DNA from: Methanobacterium sp. | GTDB taxonomy: Archaea; Methanobacteriota; Methanobacteria; Methanobacteriales; Methanobacteriaceae | Reading direction: 5' to 3' | Length of the DNA stretch: 11,601 bases | NCBI GenBank assembly: GCA_009712615.1 | Contig: WASR01000339.1 | Location: 1-11,601 of the forward strand | Shown: positions 1 to 7,120 of the stretch, one piece after another | Layout: each line of letters opens with the position of its first letter | Position numbering within the stretch: position 1 is the first letter of the stretch | Made by a program: the position numbers and the translations under genes | The notes under the pieces: model-generated | Database searches by the model: none | Told to the model about the DNA's origin: nothing | Seen by the model: only the letters and a program-made list of their open reading frames with translations

Positions 1-518
1 TCCCTTTCATGAGTGCCATATGGGCGGTCTGCAGGTGTAGTCATGGTTTCAAACACTATCTGGCACACTCTCTGTCCAGTGTAAAGTGCCACCGGCATTT
101 TTCCAATATTAGATATTTCTAGTGTTATTTTACCACGAAATCCTGGATCTATGTAACCTGCAGTGACGTGCATGGTTATACCCAGCCTACCCATTGAAGA
201 ACGACCCTCAACACGTGCAACTAAATTATCAGGTAATTCAATGGTTTCATAAGTTGTTGCAAGGGCAAATTCTCCGGGATGAATTATGAAAGGTTCACCA
301 TCATCAATGTAGAATGACTCCATGTAGGATTCAATATCTGACTCATCCATTGGATCGATGCATGGCTTTCGTATAATCTTAAATCCTTTAAATTCATTTC
401 CTATCCTCAAATCTACAGAAGATGGTTGAATCTGTCTTTCAGGTTCTTTCAACGGATTAATAACGATCTTTCCAGATTGAATATGTTTTTTTATATCTTT
501 GTCACTTAGAATGGCCAT
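1..518 (-). CDS. dcd: dCTP deaminase, probably bifunctional with dUTPase activity (3' end cut by window edge)
   Basis: This enzyme deaminates dCTP in the pathway to dTTP; homologs with both activities also hydrolyse dUTP to dUMP. Translating the minus strand from the ATG at 518 gives 172 codons with no stop before the window edge. The family is usually about 190-205 residues, so roughly the last 20-30 are missing. Visible motifs are LSDKDI at the N-terminus, GRSSMGRLG at residues 105-113, TAGYIDPGF at 119-127 and the catalytic glutamate in TLE (Glu134). The TAG motif followed by an aromatic or hydrophobic residue matches bifunctional Dcd-Dut enzymes (M. tuberculosis, Methanocaldococcus) rather than the TAH of E. 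coli Dcd. The start is supported by GAGGG at 525-529, six bases upstream, and by a TATA box near 571-580. The family is certain; bifunctionality is inferred. Confidence 0.95.
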   Translation of the reverse strand, partial: MAILSDKDIKKHIQSGKIVINPLKEPERQIQPSSVDLRIGNEFKGFKIIRKPCIDPMDESDIESYMESFYIDDGEPFIIHPGEFALATTYETIELPDNLVARVEGRSSMGRLGITMHVTAGYIDPGFRGKITLEISNIGKMPVALYTGQRVCQIVFETMTTPADRPYGTHER

Positions 519-570
519 TTATTGCCCTCTTTCCTTTTTTTATGATCTTGATTTTATGTTTAACCATGAT

Positions 571-586
571 TATATTTTTACTGTTT
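571..586 (-). promoter_or_regulatory. Candidate promoter of dcd (BRE + TATA box)
   Basis: On the minus strand a purine-rich BRE-like stretch (AACAGTAAAAATATAAT) contains an AAAATATA-type TATA box at about 571-580. The expected start of transcription, 25-27 bases downstream, is near 548. That leaves a leader of about 30 bases containing the GAGGG ribosome site before the ATG at 518. Placement is by eye. Confidence 0.5.
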
Positions 587-589
587 GGT

Positions 590-603
590 GGGTTAAGAAA
601 CCC
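590..603. repeat. Perfect 5-bp inverted repeat next to the dcd BRE
   Basis: GGGTT at 590-594 and AACCC at 599-603 are perfect inverted arms around the four-base centre AAGA. The element abuts the BRE side of the dcd promoter, where archaeal repressors or activators commonly bind. It could equally be chance; no known operator is recognised. Confidence 0.35.
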
Positions 604-651
604 TCAACAATATTCCATACACTTGGCTGTTATTCACCAGAAATTAATATG

Positions 652-680
652 GTAACAGGATTCTCATGTAACTGTTACAT
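652..680. repeat. Cluster of overlapping inverted repeats upstream of dcd
   Basis: ATGTAAC (666-672) and GTTACAT (674-680) form a perfect 7-bp inverted repeat around one central T. A third half-site, GTAACAG at 652-658, is also a perfect 7-bp inverted partner of CTGTTAC at 672-678. Three related half-sites in 29 bases look like a regulator-binding site. It lies about 70-105 bases upstream of the dcd TATA box and about 60-85 bases past the trmJ stop. No T-tract follows, so a terminator is less likely. Confidence 0.45.
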
Positions 681-718
681 TGCAGTAAGAAATATAACTG
701 ATTATTAATTCTGTGAAA

Positions 719-732
719 TGTGTATATACACA
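719..732. repeat. 14-bp perfect palindrome TGTGTATATACACA
   Basis: A perfect palindrome lies four bases beyond the trmJ stop codon, in the trmJ-dcd gap. It has a TATA core, so it could be an operator or an additional TATA element for dcd. Without a T-tract it is not a typical terminator. Its function is unknown. Confidence 0.4.
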
Positions 733-736
733 ATAT

Positions 737-1438
737 TCATTTTTCCTTTGTCCGGATGTTGATCCTTCGCAGAGTTCCCTTGAGTGTATGAGCTTCCCTA
801 CCTGTTATAAATGCACGTTGAATTATTCTATCAAAAACCAGTGATGCATTTTTAGTTTTGTGTTCAGGATAACCAAGTTTAACTATTATCTCATCCATAA
901 TCGCGGTTAAACTACTTTTTTCATCGGCTGACGCAGGCTTTAAAGTGTCTACTGGGTAGGATTTTTCCTTCTTAAAAAGTTCATAGAATATTATGGCTGC
1001 TGCATGGGTTACATTCATGATGGGATAATCTTCATGGGTCGGAATACTCACAATAACATCACAGAGTGATATCTCTTGATTTGAAAGTCCATTTCCCTCA
1101 CGCCCAAAGAGCAAACAAACATTTCCCCCATAATTAATTGAGTCTGAAAGGGTTTCAGGAGTAACAGCGATCTTAGATAAATTGTAACTTCCGCCAGCAT
1201 TTCCAGTTGTAGCAACTGCAGTACTGATATCTGCTTTTTCTAAAAACTCTTCTAGTGTTTCATATATTTCACAGTTACTAACAACATCCCTTGCATGCAT
1301 GGCCTGATAATAACTTTCATTTTTAAGCTCACATGGATTAATAAGCACCAACTTGGTGAGTCCAAAATTTTTCATTGTACGGGCAAGAAAGCCTATGTTA
1401 CCTGGTGATTCTGGTTCTACAAAAACTACGTATATCAT
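737..1438 (-). CDS. trmJ: TrmJ-like SPOUT RNA 2'-O-methyltransferase
   Basis: This 233-residue protein belongs to the SpoU/TrmH branch of SPOUT methyltransferases, TrmJ group, whose archaeal members 2'-O-methylate the ribose of nucleotide 32 in tRNA using S-adenosylmethionine. All family motifs are visible: EPESPGNIGFLARTMKNFG at residues 8-26, FGREGNGLSNQE at 111-122, and the trefoil-knot SAM-binding stretch around IPTHEDYPIMNVTHAAA at 132-148. A helical C-terminal extension (about 160-233) ending in THE-like ITGREAHTLKGTLRRI is typical of the TrmJ group. The start lies 26 bases after the tfrB stop, so the two genes are probably one transcript; the SD for this start is weak. The family is secure; the exact target (tRNA position 32 versus another RNA site) is inferred. 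Confidence 0.9.
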   Translation of the reverse strand: MIYVVFVEPESPGNIGFLARTMKNFGLTKLVLINPCELKNESYYQAMHARDVVSNCEIYETLEEFLEKADISTAVATTGNAGGSYNLSKIAVTPETLSDSINYGGNVCLLFGREGNGLSNQEISLCDVIVSIPTHEDYPIMNVTHAAAIIFYELFKKEKSYPVDTLKPASADEKSSLTAIMDEIIVKLGYPEHKTKNASLVFDRIIQRAFITGREAHTLKGTLRRINIRTKEK

Positions 1439-1464
1439 TCAAATCCAATCCTAACCCTAATTCT

Positions 1465-2961
1465 CTATTCATAAGCTTTTTCAAGTAGTTTAAGAATGTT
1501 CATGGCCTTTACATCAGTTAAACCTTCTCTATCTAGAGAGTCTTGGATATTATACTCACAAAATGGACATATGGTAATGACGGCATCAACATCGAGTTTT
1601 TCTACCATTTTAACTTTCTTACTACCCAGGCCCGCTGCAATTTCTGGCTTTCCAGATCTTACCCCGCCACCAGCACCACAGCATTGATCTGGAACTTCCA
1701 TCTCCACAAATTCCACACCTTTAATTTTGTTAAGTACTTCCCGTGGTTCTTTAGAAATTCCCTGACCCCTAACAAGGTGACATGGGTCATGATAACACAC
1801 CTTCATGTTAACAGGTTTCATGCCGTCGGTTTCCAATTTATCAGCTAAAAATTCACTTATATCCTTGACATTCAAATTAATACCTGCCTTTGGATAGTCA
1901 TTTTTGAGGGTGGAACCACAGCCTGCACAGACAGTAACAATTGTGTCGTAGTCTTTTAATGCTTCATAATTTCTTTTTGCTATTTCTGGGAATATTTCAG
2001 TCTGTCCAGTTCTAAGCAAAGGTGATCCACAGCAGATCTGACCATCCGGCACAATAACATCGATATTATTTGCTTCCATGACCTTAAGGAGGGCCACTGC
2101 AATTTCTGGAAGTTTATAATCGACCATACAACCCGTAAACAGTGCAATTTTATGTTTAGAACCATTGTTTACATTTTTCTGAGTTTTTACAAAACCCTCT
2201 GGGAATTCTCCTGTTCCAGCTGGTTCAACTGATCTTCCTGTCTTTTTGATCTGTTCTAAAATTGTTTTGTGGGCAGGTAAGGGTCCTATATTTTCCTGCA
2301 CTGAAATTTCTCTGAGTTTTTCAATAGCAGATCCAAAGGTGTTTATCTCCTTTGGACACACCTCCTTACATTTACCACATGATGTACATGTGTAAAGTCC
2401 CTCATCAAAACCTTCAGCAGCTCGATCTGCACAGTCCCTTGGATCGAGGGCGAATTTAGAGATGTAACGCATGAAGTATGGGCCTGCAAATTCTTCTGTT
2501 TCCTTGACAACAGGGCAGGCAGAGAGACAGGACAGACATTCTATGCAGCTTCGAATTTTTTTGGTATCTGCATAGTCCTGGGGGAACATGATCTGAGGAC
2601 ATTCTTCTACACTACAGTCACCTTCAACAAAAAGATCCATGTTTGTGACTTTGTTGTCGTACTTCGATCTATCCACCACCAGATCCTTTATAACCTCAAA
2701 ATCGAGGGGCTCTATAACAGCACCATCTTCTATCTCTGCTTTACATGCTAAAACAATCTTATTGTTCATTTTCAGAGCGCAGGATCCACACTGCCCGGCC
2801 CTACACGAATATCTGTATGCAATATCTGCATCGTACCTGGTGTTGATCTGGTTTAGGGCGTCGAGGATCTTCATTTTATCTGATTCCTCAACATCATAAA
2901 CTTCGAAGTAGGGTTCCTTCCCTGTTTGAGGATTTTGTCTTAGAATTTTAACCTTTATCAT
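1465..2961 (-). CDS. tfrB: Thiol:fumarate reductase, iron-sulfur subunit B (TfrB)
   Basis: TfrB partners the flavoprotein TfrA in the cytoplasm. The complex reduces fumarate to succinate with coenzyme M and coenzyme B as electron donors, producing the CoM-S-S-CoB heterodisulfide and supplying succinate for the reductive incomplete citric acid cycle. The 498 residues show the expected order: a 2Fe-2S domain (Cys53, 58, 61, 73), two 4Fe-4S motifs (Cys139/142/145/149 and 192/195/198/202), then two CCG domains like those of HdrB. The first CCG domain has Cys278, 310-311, 345 and 348; the second has Cys389, 394, 427-428, 465 and 468. The N-terminal half resembles succinate dehydrogenase subunit B. 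The start follows AGTGAT, a good archaeal ribosome site, 4 bases before the ATG. tfrA is not in the window, which fits the separate tfrA and tfrB loci I recall for M. thermautotrophicus. An alternative label, 'succinate dehydrogenase iron-sulfur subunit', would miss the CCG domains. Confidence 0.95.
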   Translation of the reverse strand: MIKVKILRQNPQTGKEPYFEVYDVEESDKMKILDALNQINTRYDADIAYRYSCRAGQCGSCALKMNNKIVLACKAEIEDGAVIEPLDFEVIKDLVVDRSKYDNKVTNMDLFVEGDCSVEECPQIMFPQDYADTKKIRSCIECLSCLSACPVVKETEEFAGPYFMRYISKFALDPRDCADRAAEGFDEGLYTCTSCGKCKEVCPKEINTFGSAIEKLREISVQENIGPLPAHKTILEQIKKTGRSVEPAGTGEFPEGFVKTQKNVNNGSKHKIALFTGCMVDYKLPEIAVALLKVMEANNIDVIVPDGQICCGSPLLRTGQTEIFPEIAKRNYEALKDYDTIVTVCAGCGSTLKNDYPKAGINLNVKDISEFLADKLETDGMKPVNMKVCYHDPCHLVRGQGISKEPREVLNKIKGVEFVEMEVPDQCCGAGGGVRSGKPEIAAGLGSKKVKMVEKLDVDAVITICPFCEYNIQDSLDREGLTDVKAMNILKLLEKAYE

Positions 2962-3040
2962 TTTATCACTTCAGTGGTTAGGATGGTTTTTTCACTCAAT
3001 CTTTCTCTAATGTAAAGTGGAACATATGAAAAAAATAATA

Positions 3041-3052
3041 ATCTATATATCG
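3041..3052 (-). promoter_or_regulatory. Candidate TATA box of the tfrB-trmJ transcript
   Basis: The minus strand reads CGATATATAGAT. A TATA box here would place transcription start near 3020 and give a leader of about 60 bases before the tfrB ATG at 2961. No competing TATA box is closer to the start. Assigned by eye. Confidence 0.45.
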
Positions 3053-3103
3053 CTACTTACAATGATGTAGATCAATATAACGTACATTATAATTAATGTT
3101 TTT

Positions 3104-3138
3104 TGTCAGTGTATGGCCATTTATTTTTAAGCCTGACA
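3104..3138. repeat. Inverted repeat TGTCAG...CTGACA in the tfrB upstream region
   Basis: TGTCAG (3104-3109) and CTGACA (3133-3138) are perfect inverted arms 23 bases apart. Inside them GGC (3115-3117) and GCC (3131-3133) could also pair in alternative folds, and ATGGCCAT (3112-3119) is itself a palindrome. The element is in the 264-base gap between the ygjP-like stop and the tfrB start, about 50-100 bases upstream of the tfrB TATA box. On the minus strand it is followed by A residues rather than T residues, so it is not a standard terminator. It could be an operator or a structured RNA element. No ORF or tRNA is evident in the rest of the gap. Confidence 0.35.
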
Positions 3139-3225
3139 CAGTATATTCCAATCTTCAACTAGATTCTATTTGTGAGTAAATTTAGAATTAACATTATTTT
3201 ATTTCGTAATTTGCAGTTTTAGTAG

Positions 3226-3798
3226 TTATTCGAGGCTTTCAAGACACTTCTTTAGGCAGATCCAGTAAACTGTAAGTTCATTCTCAATTTCCTTGTAGTC
3301 AGGATATTTGAATGCAATTATGTTCCAGAATGTCTTGTTATGGCTCATCTCAACTAGGTGTGCTACTTCGTGATAAACAACATATTCTATGAGTGAGCTT
3401 GGAAGAAATCTTAAATATTTGTTGATATTCAGATTTTTCTTCGAACTGCAACTACCCCACCTAGATCTCATCTTCTTAAAGAATACCCTGTTAAAATCCA
3501 CACCCAAATCGTTGGTAAATTCCAGTATCAATTCTTTTACCATGGTTTTAAATTCATCTTCATCCAGATCAAGGTTTAACTTCCTTTTCTCAGCTTCATT
3601 TTGCAACTGTTTTATGTGAATAACCTTATTGTAAATCCAATTTTCATGATTCCTAATGATTTCAGTGGTGTTAAAATGGTTTATGGGCATTATAAGCCTA
3701 ATTTTATCTGTTTTAATTTCGAGACGTGCATTTTTCACTTTTCTGTGGATGACTTCATACTCCACTTCAATGTCGTTGATCAGGGCTTTTTCAATCAT
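3226..3798 (-). CDS. YgjP/SprT-like zinc metallopeptidase (DUF45, M48-type)
   Basis: A 190-residue protein with the conserved core of the YgjP-like family. RSRWGSCSSKKNLNIN spans residues 111-126, followed by the zinc-binding HEVAH at 143-147 and a third probable ligand, His153, in the SHNKTFW segment (152-158). Glu144 would be the catalytic base. It has no signal peptide or membrane segment, so it is cytoplasmic. The biological substrate of this family is not known with confidence; bacterial relatives are often just called 'metal-dependent hydrolase'. The N-terminus begins at the position usual for the family although no clear SD precedes the ATG, and a leaderless or weakly initiated transcript is possible. 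It is separated from tfrB by 264 bases and diverges from iorA, so it is probably transcribed alone. Similar length to other family members; nothing looks broken. Confidence 0.88.
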   Translation of the reverse strand: MIEKALINDIEVEYEVIHRKVKNARLEIKTDKIRLIMPINHFNTTEIIRNHENWIYNKVIHIKQLQNEAEKRKLNLDLDEDEFKTMVKELILEFTNDLGVDFNRVFFKKMRSRWGSCSSKKNLNINKYLRFLPSSLIEYVVYHEVAHLVEMSHNKTFWNIIAFKYPDYKEIENELTVYWICLKKCLESLE

Positions 3799-4032
3799 GT
3801 TATTCCAAACTTTTTAATAATAATCACGGGATAAACAAAAAAACAAATCAAAGATTTTCAGGCTAACACCTTAAAATAGTAATATGGCAAAATACTATAA
3901 ATGTGTTCGTAACTAAAATGTGTTTTGATTAATAGGGATAAAATATAAAATTTCTATTTACTAATGTTACATGCCCAGTAAAGGGCTTAGAACAGTAATC
4001 TGTTTATAAATGATTTAACACCATTGTTCAAA

Positions 4033-4039
4033 TTTATAT
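4033..4039 (+). promoter_or_regulatory. Candidate TATA box of the iorAB operon
   Basis: TTTATAT preceded by the BRE-like CAAA lies about 61-67 bases before the iorA ATG at 4100, predicting a transcript start near 4062 and a leader of about 38 bases. A second candidate, TTTATAAA at 4003-4010, would give a leader of about 70 bases. The 301-base gap between the divergent ygjP-like gene and iorA otherwise shows only A/T-rich DNA and a weak GCCC/GGGC hairpin at 3973-3986. Confidence 0.5.
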
Positions 4040-4099
4040 GGAAATGAGTTAGAGTCTATAGGAATTTTGATAGATTTTTTATGTGTTAAAGTGGTTATT

Positions 4100-5950
4100 A
4101 TGAATCTTAAAGAAGTTTTAACGGCGGAAGAAAATCAGAAATTGTTCCTGCTGGGTAATGAAGCAGCTGTACGGGGTGCTCTTGAGGCGGGAGTGGGTCT
4201 TGCATCCACATATCCTGGAACTCCTTCATCAGAAATAGGGGATGTTTTTTCTAAACTTGCAGAAGATGCGGGAATATATTTTGAATTTTCCACCAATGAA
4301 AAAGTTGCTCTCGAAGTAGCGGCAAGCGCAGCAGCATCTGGGGTGCGTTCATTCACCTTTATGAAGCATGTGGGAGTTAATGTGGCATCGGACTCCCTCA
4401 TGAGCGCAGTGTACACAGGAGTTGAGGGGGGCATGGTGATCCTTTCAGCAGATGATCCATCCATGTTTTCATCACAAAATGAACAGGACAACAGGCACTA
4501 TGCCAGACTTGCCAACATGCCAATGGTTGAACCTTCAAATCCTGAAGAAATTCGTCAATTAATGGGCTTTAGCTACGAACTGTCCGAACAATTTAAACTG
4601 CCTGTTCTCATGAGAACCACAACGAGGGTTTCCCACATGAGGGGTGTTGTTGAAACTGGAAAATTGGTACCAGGTAAAACCAAGGGCTTTTTCAAGAGGG
4701 ATCCCAAGAGATTCGTACCAGTACCTGCCACTGCCATGATCATGCACAAGAATTTGGTCCGAAAAATGGAGGAACTAAGGAAACTCAGCAACTCCTATGA
4801 ATTAAACAAGATTTATAGAAGAAACGGAAAAGTGGGCATAGTAACCAGTGGAGGAGCATTTAACTATGTAATGGATGCAGTACAAGGAAATAATCTGAAT
4901 GTGGATGTTTTTAAGGTAACTCTAACATATCCATTCCCAGATGAACTTTTACTTGAATTCATAAAGGATCTGGACGCTGTGATTGTTGTTGAAGAAGTTG
5001 ATCCAATAATGGAAAAAGAGGTACTTTCCATTTTAGGTAAAAATGGAATTAAAATGGCAGTACATGGAAAACTAGACCAATCATTGCCTTTGATATATGA
5101 ATACACACCTAATATTGTCATGGACATGTTAGAAACAGTTCTAAATCAAGAAATTAAGAAAAATCAGGTTTTAAACTCGGATCTTTCCATTCCTGAAAGA
5201 CCTCCAACCTTGTGTCCTGGATGTCCACACAGATCAGTGTACTACACTGTCAAAGATGCTGTGAATTCTTTGGAATTAAATGATGTGATTTATCCCACAG
5301 ATATTGGATGTTACACCCTTGGTATCACATCGCCCTACGATGCAGCAGATTATCTACTCTCCATGGGTTCTTCCATAGGTACAAGCTGTGGATTTTCAAA
5401 GGCAACCAACCAAAATGTGGTTTGTTTTATTGGAGACTCTACTTTTTTCCATGCAGGTATCCCACCACTGATAAATGCTGTTCACAACAAAGACAGATTT
5501 GTGCTGGTTATTCTAGATAACAGGACAACTGCAATGACTGGAGGTCAACCACATCCAGGATTATCTGTGGATGGTATGGGATGGGAAGCTCCTGAAGTCT
5601 CAATTGATGCAATTGTTGAAGCAACAGGAGTCAAGTACCTCAGAAAAATCAATCCAATGAACATTAAAAAATCCAAGGAAATATTCATGGAAGCACTGGA
5701 ATTTGATGGTGTGGCAGTTGTTATATCCCAACATCCCTGCATGCTTACAAAGGGAAGACGTTCAAGTAAGGCTGAACTCGCAGTTAAGCAAGAAAAATGT
5801 GATGCATGCGCTGTGTGCCTAGAAAAACTTGCATGCACTGCAATATACAAAGATGAAGAAGGTAAGGTAAGTATAGATCCTAAGCTTTGCAATGGGTGCA
5901 ATGTTTGTGTACAGGTCTGTCCAGAGAGGGCAATAGGGGTTAAGAAATAA
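4100..5950 (+). CDS. iorA: Indolepyruvate:ferredoxin oxidoreductase, alpha subunit (IorA)
   Basis: IorA is the catalytic, thiamine-diphosphate-binding subunit of IOR. The enzyme oxidatively decarboxylates aromatic 2-oxo acids (indole-, phenyl- and hydroxyphenylpyruvate) to arylacetyl-CoA with ferredoxin as acceptor; in autotrophic methanogens it can run in the reductive carboxylating direction. In the 616-residue protein, a pyrimidine-binding type domain starts with GLASTYPGTPSSEIGDV (33-49). The TPP-binding region carries CPGCPHR (372-378), DIGCYTLG (401-408), GDSTFFHAG (445-453) and DNRTTAMTGGQ (473-483). The C-terminal ferredoxin domain has Cys567/570/573/579 and Cys597/600/603/607. The first cluster motif has five residues before its last Cys and no proline, unlike the second. 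An in-frame TTG at 4067 adds 11 residues with no family similarity, so the ATG at 4100 is preferred. iorB follows after 45 bases. Confidence 0.95.
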   Translation: MNLKEVLTAEENQKLFLLGNEAAVRGALEAGVGLASTYPGTPSSEIGDVFSKLAEDAGIYFEFSTNEKVALEVAASAAASGVRSFTFMKHVGVNVASDSLMSAVYTGVEGGMVILSADDPSMFSSQNEQDNRHYARLANMPMVEPSNPEEIRQLMGFSYELSEQFKLPVLMRTTTRVSHMRGVVETGKLVPGKTKGFFKRDPKRFVPVPATAMIMHKNLVRKMEELRKLSNSYELNKIYRRNGKVGIVTSGGAFNYVMDAVQGNNLNVDVFKVTLTYPFPDELLLEFIKDLDAVIVVEEVDPIMEKEVLSILGKNGIKMAVHGKLDQSLPLIYEYTPNIVMDMLETVLNQEIKKNQVLNSDLSIPERPPTLCPGCPHRSVYYTVKDAVNSLELNDVIYPTDIGCYTLGITSPYDAADYLLSMGSSIGTSCGFSKATNQNVVCFIGDSTFFHAGIPPLINAVHNKDRFVLVILDNRTTAMTGGQPHPGLSVDGMGWEAPEVSIDAIVEATGVKYLRKINPMNIKKSKEIFMEALEFDGVAVVISQHPCMLTKGRRSSKAELAVKQEKCDACAVCLEKLACTAIYKDEEGKVSIDPKLCNGCNVCVQVCPERAIGVKK

Positions 5951-5995
5951 TTTTTCTTGATACGGTAAAAAATAATAGTTTGGAAGGTTTTACAA

Positions 5996-6589
5996 ATGAA
6001 GTCATACAGTATTTATATTTCAGGTGTTGGTGGGCAGGGAATCATTAAAACTTCGACTGTGATGGGAGAAGCAGCAATGAAAACTGGTCTTCCAGTTGTG
6101 ATGAGTGAAGTGCATGGAATGGCACAGAGGGGAGGCAGTGTTTCAACTGAACTTAAAATTGGTGATAATTACAGTCCCATCATCGAGCTGGGATCAGCAG
6201 ATCTACTGATCTCATTTGAACCTGTAGAAGCATTAAGGGCAGTTCCTAAAATAAGTAAGGAAACATACATAATTTTAAACACGAATCCGATCTATCCATT
6301 CAATCTGAGCGAATCAGGAGAATCATATCCTGATGTGCAAAATGTGCTGACTGAATTGAATAATAAGGCCAAACAGGTCTATGCACTTGATGCTGATAAA
6401 ATTGCGAGGGAATCTGGACATTCTCTGTCCATGAACATGGTGATGTTGGGGGCAGCCACCGCAGTTGAAGGATTTCCCATAGAAAAAGAAACCATACTAA
6501 ATTCAATGAAGGCCAATTTGCCTGGAAAGAGTTTAGAAATTAATTTAAAAGCATTTAATACTGGATTCAATTTTGTTAAGTCTAGTTAA
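5996..6589 (+). CDS. iorB: Indolepyruvate:ferredoxin oxidoreductase, beta subunit (IorB)
   Basis: IorB is the small, gamma-domain subunit that completes IOR with IorA. The 197 residues match the full family length. The N-terminus carries the glycine-rich GVGGQG (residues 10-15) and the highly conserved SEVHGMAQRGGSV (37-49), both typical of the pyruvate/ketoisovalerate oxidoreductase gamma domain. No iron-sulfur motif is present, as expected because the clusters sit in IorA. The start is well supported by GGAAGGT at 5982-5988, seven bases before the ATG. The 45-base gap after iorA contains no convincing terminator, so the two form an operon. The gene converges with the ACT/ligase operon. Confidence 0.95.
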   Translation: MKSYSIYISGVGGQGIIKTSTVMGEAAMKTGLPVVMSEVHGMAQRGGSVSTELKIGDNYSPIIELGSADLLISFEPVEALRAVPKISKETYIILNTNPIYPFNLSESGESYPDVQNVLTELNNKAKQVYALDADKIARESGHSLSMNMVMLGAATAVEGFPIEKETILNSMKANLPGKSLEINLKAFNTGFNFVKSS

Positions 6590-6592
6590 CCA

Positions 6593-6614
6593 TTAATTAA
6601 TTTTTTTTTATTTA
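6593..6614 (+). terminator. T-tract terminator of iorAB
   Basis: An uninterrupted run of nine T (6601-6609) follows the iorB stop by a few bases and is preceded by TTAATTAA. Oligo-T runs of this kind terminate archaeal transcription without needing a hairpin. Confidence 0.55.
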
Positions 6615-6635
6615 AGCTAAAATTAATTAATTCTA

Positions 6636-6670
6636 TAAAAAAGGAATTTAATGGTCTCTTTAAAGACCAT
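6636..6670 (-). terminator. Hairpin plus T-tract terminator of the ligase-ACT operon
   Basis: ATGGTCT (6651-6657) and AGACCAT (6664-6670) form a 7-bp stem with a six-base loop that spans the last codons and stop of the ACT gene. On the minus strand it is followed by a T-rich stretch (TTCCTTTTTT). The overlap of the stem with the stop codon is visible; termination is inferred. Confidence 0.5.
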
Positions 6671-7091
6671 ATATTTCATTTGATGTTATAATTTCTGCTC
6701 CCCCGTCTAAAAGGGCTTTGATTCCAGAATCAATATTTTCAGGGTGGAGTAAAACTATTGCCATCTCATTTTTTTGTTCAACAAATGCGTAGAGATAATC
6801 CAGGTTGATATTTTGCCCATCTAGAATTCCGAGTATTTCACCCAGTCCTCCAGGATGATCAGGCATCCTCACTGCTATTACTTCACCGAGTTTAACAATG
6901 AAATTATTTTCTTCCAACAACTTCTTGGCCCTGTCAGGTTCTGGAACTATGAGTCTTAAAATTCCGAAGTCAGATGTATCTGCAATGGACAGTGCACGAA
7001 TGTTAATTCCACCGGTTTCAAGCACATCCAGTGCATTTTTCATTCTACCCTTACGATTTTCCAAAAATATTGACAGCTGTTTTACTTTCAT
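6660..7091 (-). CDS. Tandem ACT-domain protein, probable amino-acid sensor
   Basis: A 143-residue protein made of two ACT domains and nothing else: about residues 3-67, with a conserved ENRKGRM loop (11-17), and about 72-138, with PDHPGGLGEIL (77-87). ACT domains bind small ligands, usually amino acids, at domain interfaces and pass the signal to an enzyme or regulator. It has no catalytic or DNA-binding part. It lies 29 bases downstream of the PaaK-like ligase gene on the same strand, so a role in sensing aromatic amino acids or related ligands for this pathway is a reasonable inference. Small tandem-ACT proteins beside PaaK-type ligases are, from memory, a recurring pairing. The upstream ATG at 7097 directly abuts the GAGGT ribosome site. 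The ATG at 7091 has six bases of spacing and is the better start. Confidence 0.85.
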   Translation of the reverse strand: MKVKQLSIFLENRKGRMKNALDVLETGGINIRALSIADTSDFGILRLIVPEPDRAKKLLEENNFIVKLGEVIAVRMPDHPGGLGEILGILDGQNINLDYLYAFVEQKNEMAIVLLHPENIDSGIKALLDGGAEIITSNEIYGL

Positions 7092-7120
7092 TTTCATACC
7101 TCAACCCTAACTATATTATT

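Noticed and set aside
499..708. Plus-strand ORF of 69 codons overlapping the dcd start and its promoter
   Set aside because: It runs through the dcd 5' end, the SD and the TATA region, its translation has no family look and no SD precedes it.
1496..1848. Plus-strand ORFs opposite tfrB
   Set aside because: They are antisense to a well-supported, domain-rich gene and have low-complexity translations.
3973..3986. GCCC-AGTAAA-GGGC hairpin upstream of iorA
   Set aside because: The four-base arms are too short to separate from chance, and the TRP-box-type TGTACA motif of archaeal TrpY control is absent from the iorA promoter region.
4067..4099. TTG start giving IorA 11 extra residues
   Set aside because: The extension overlaps the predicted transcript start region and has no resemblance to IorA N-termini; the ATG at 4100 gives the usual length.
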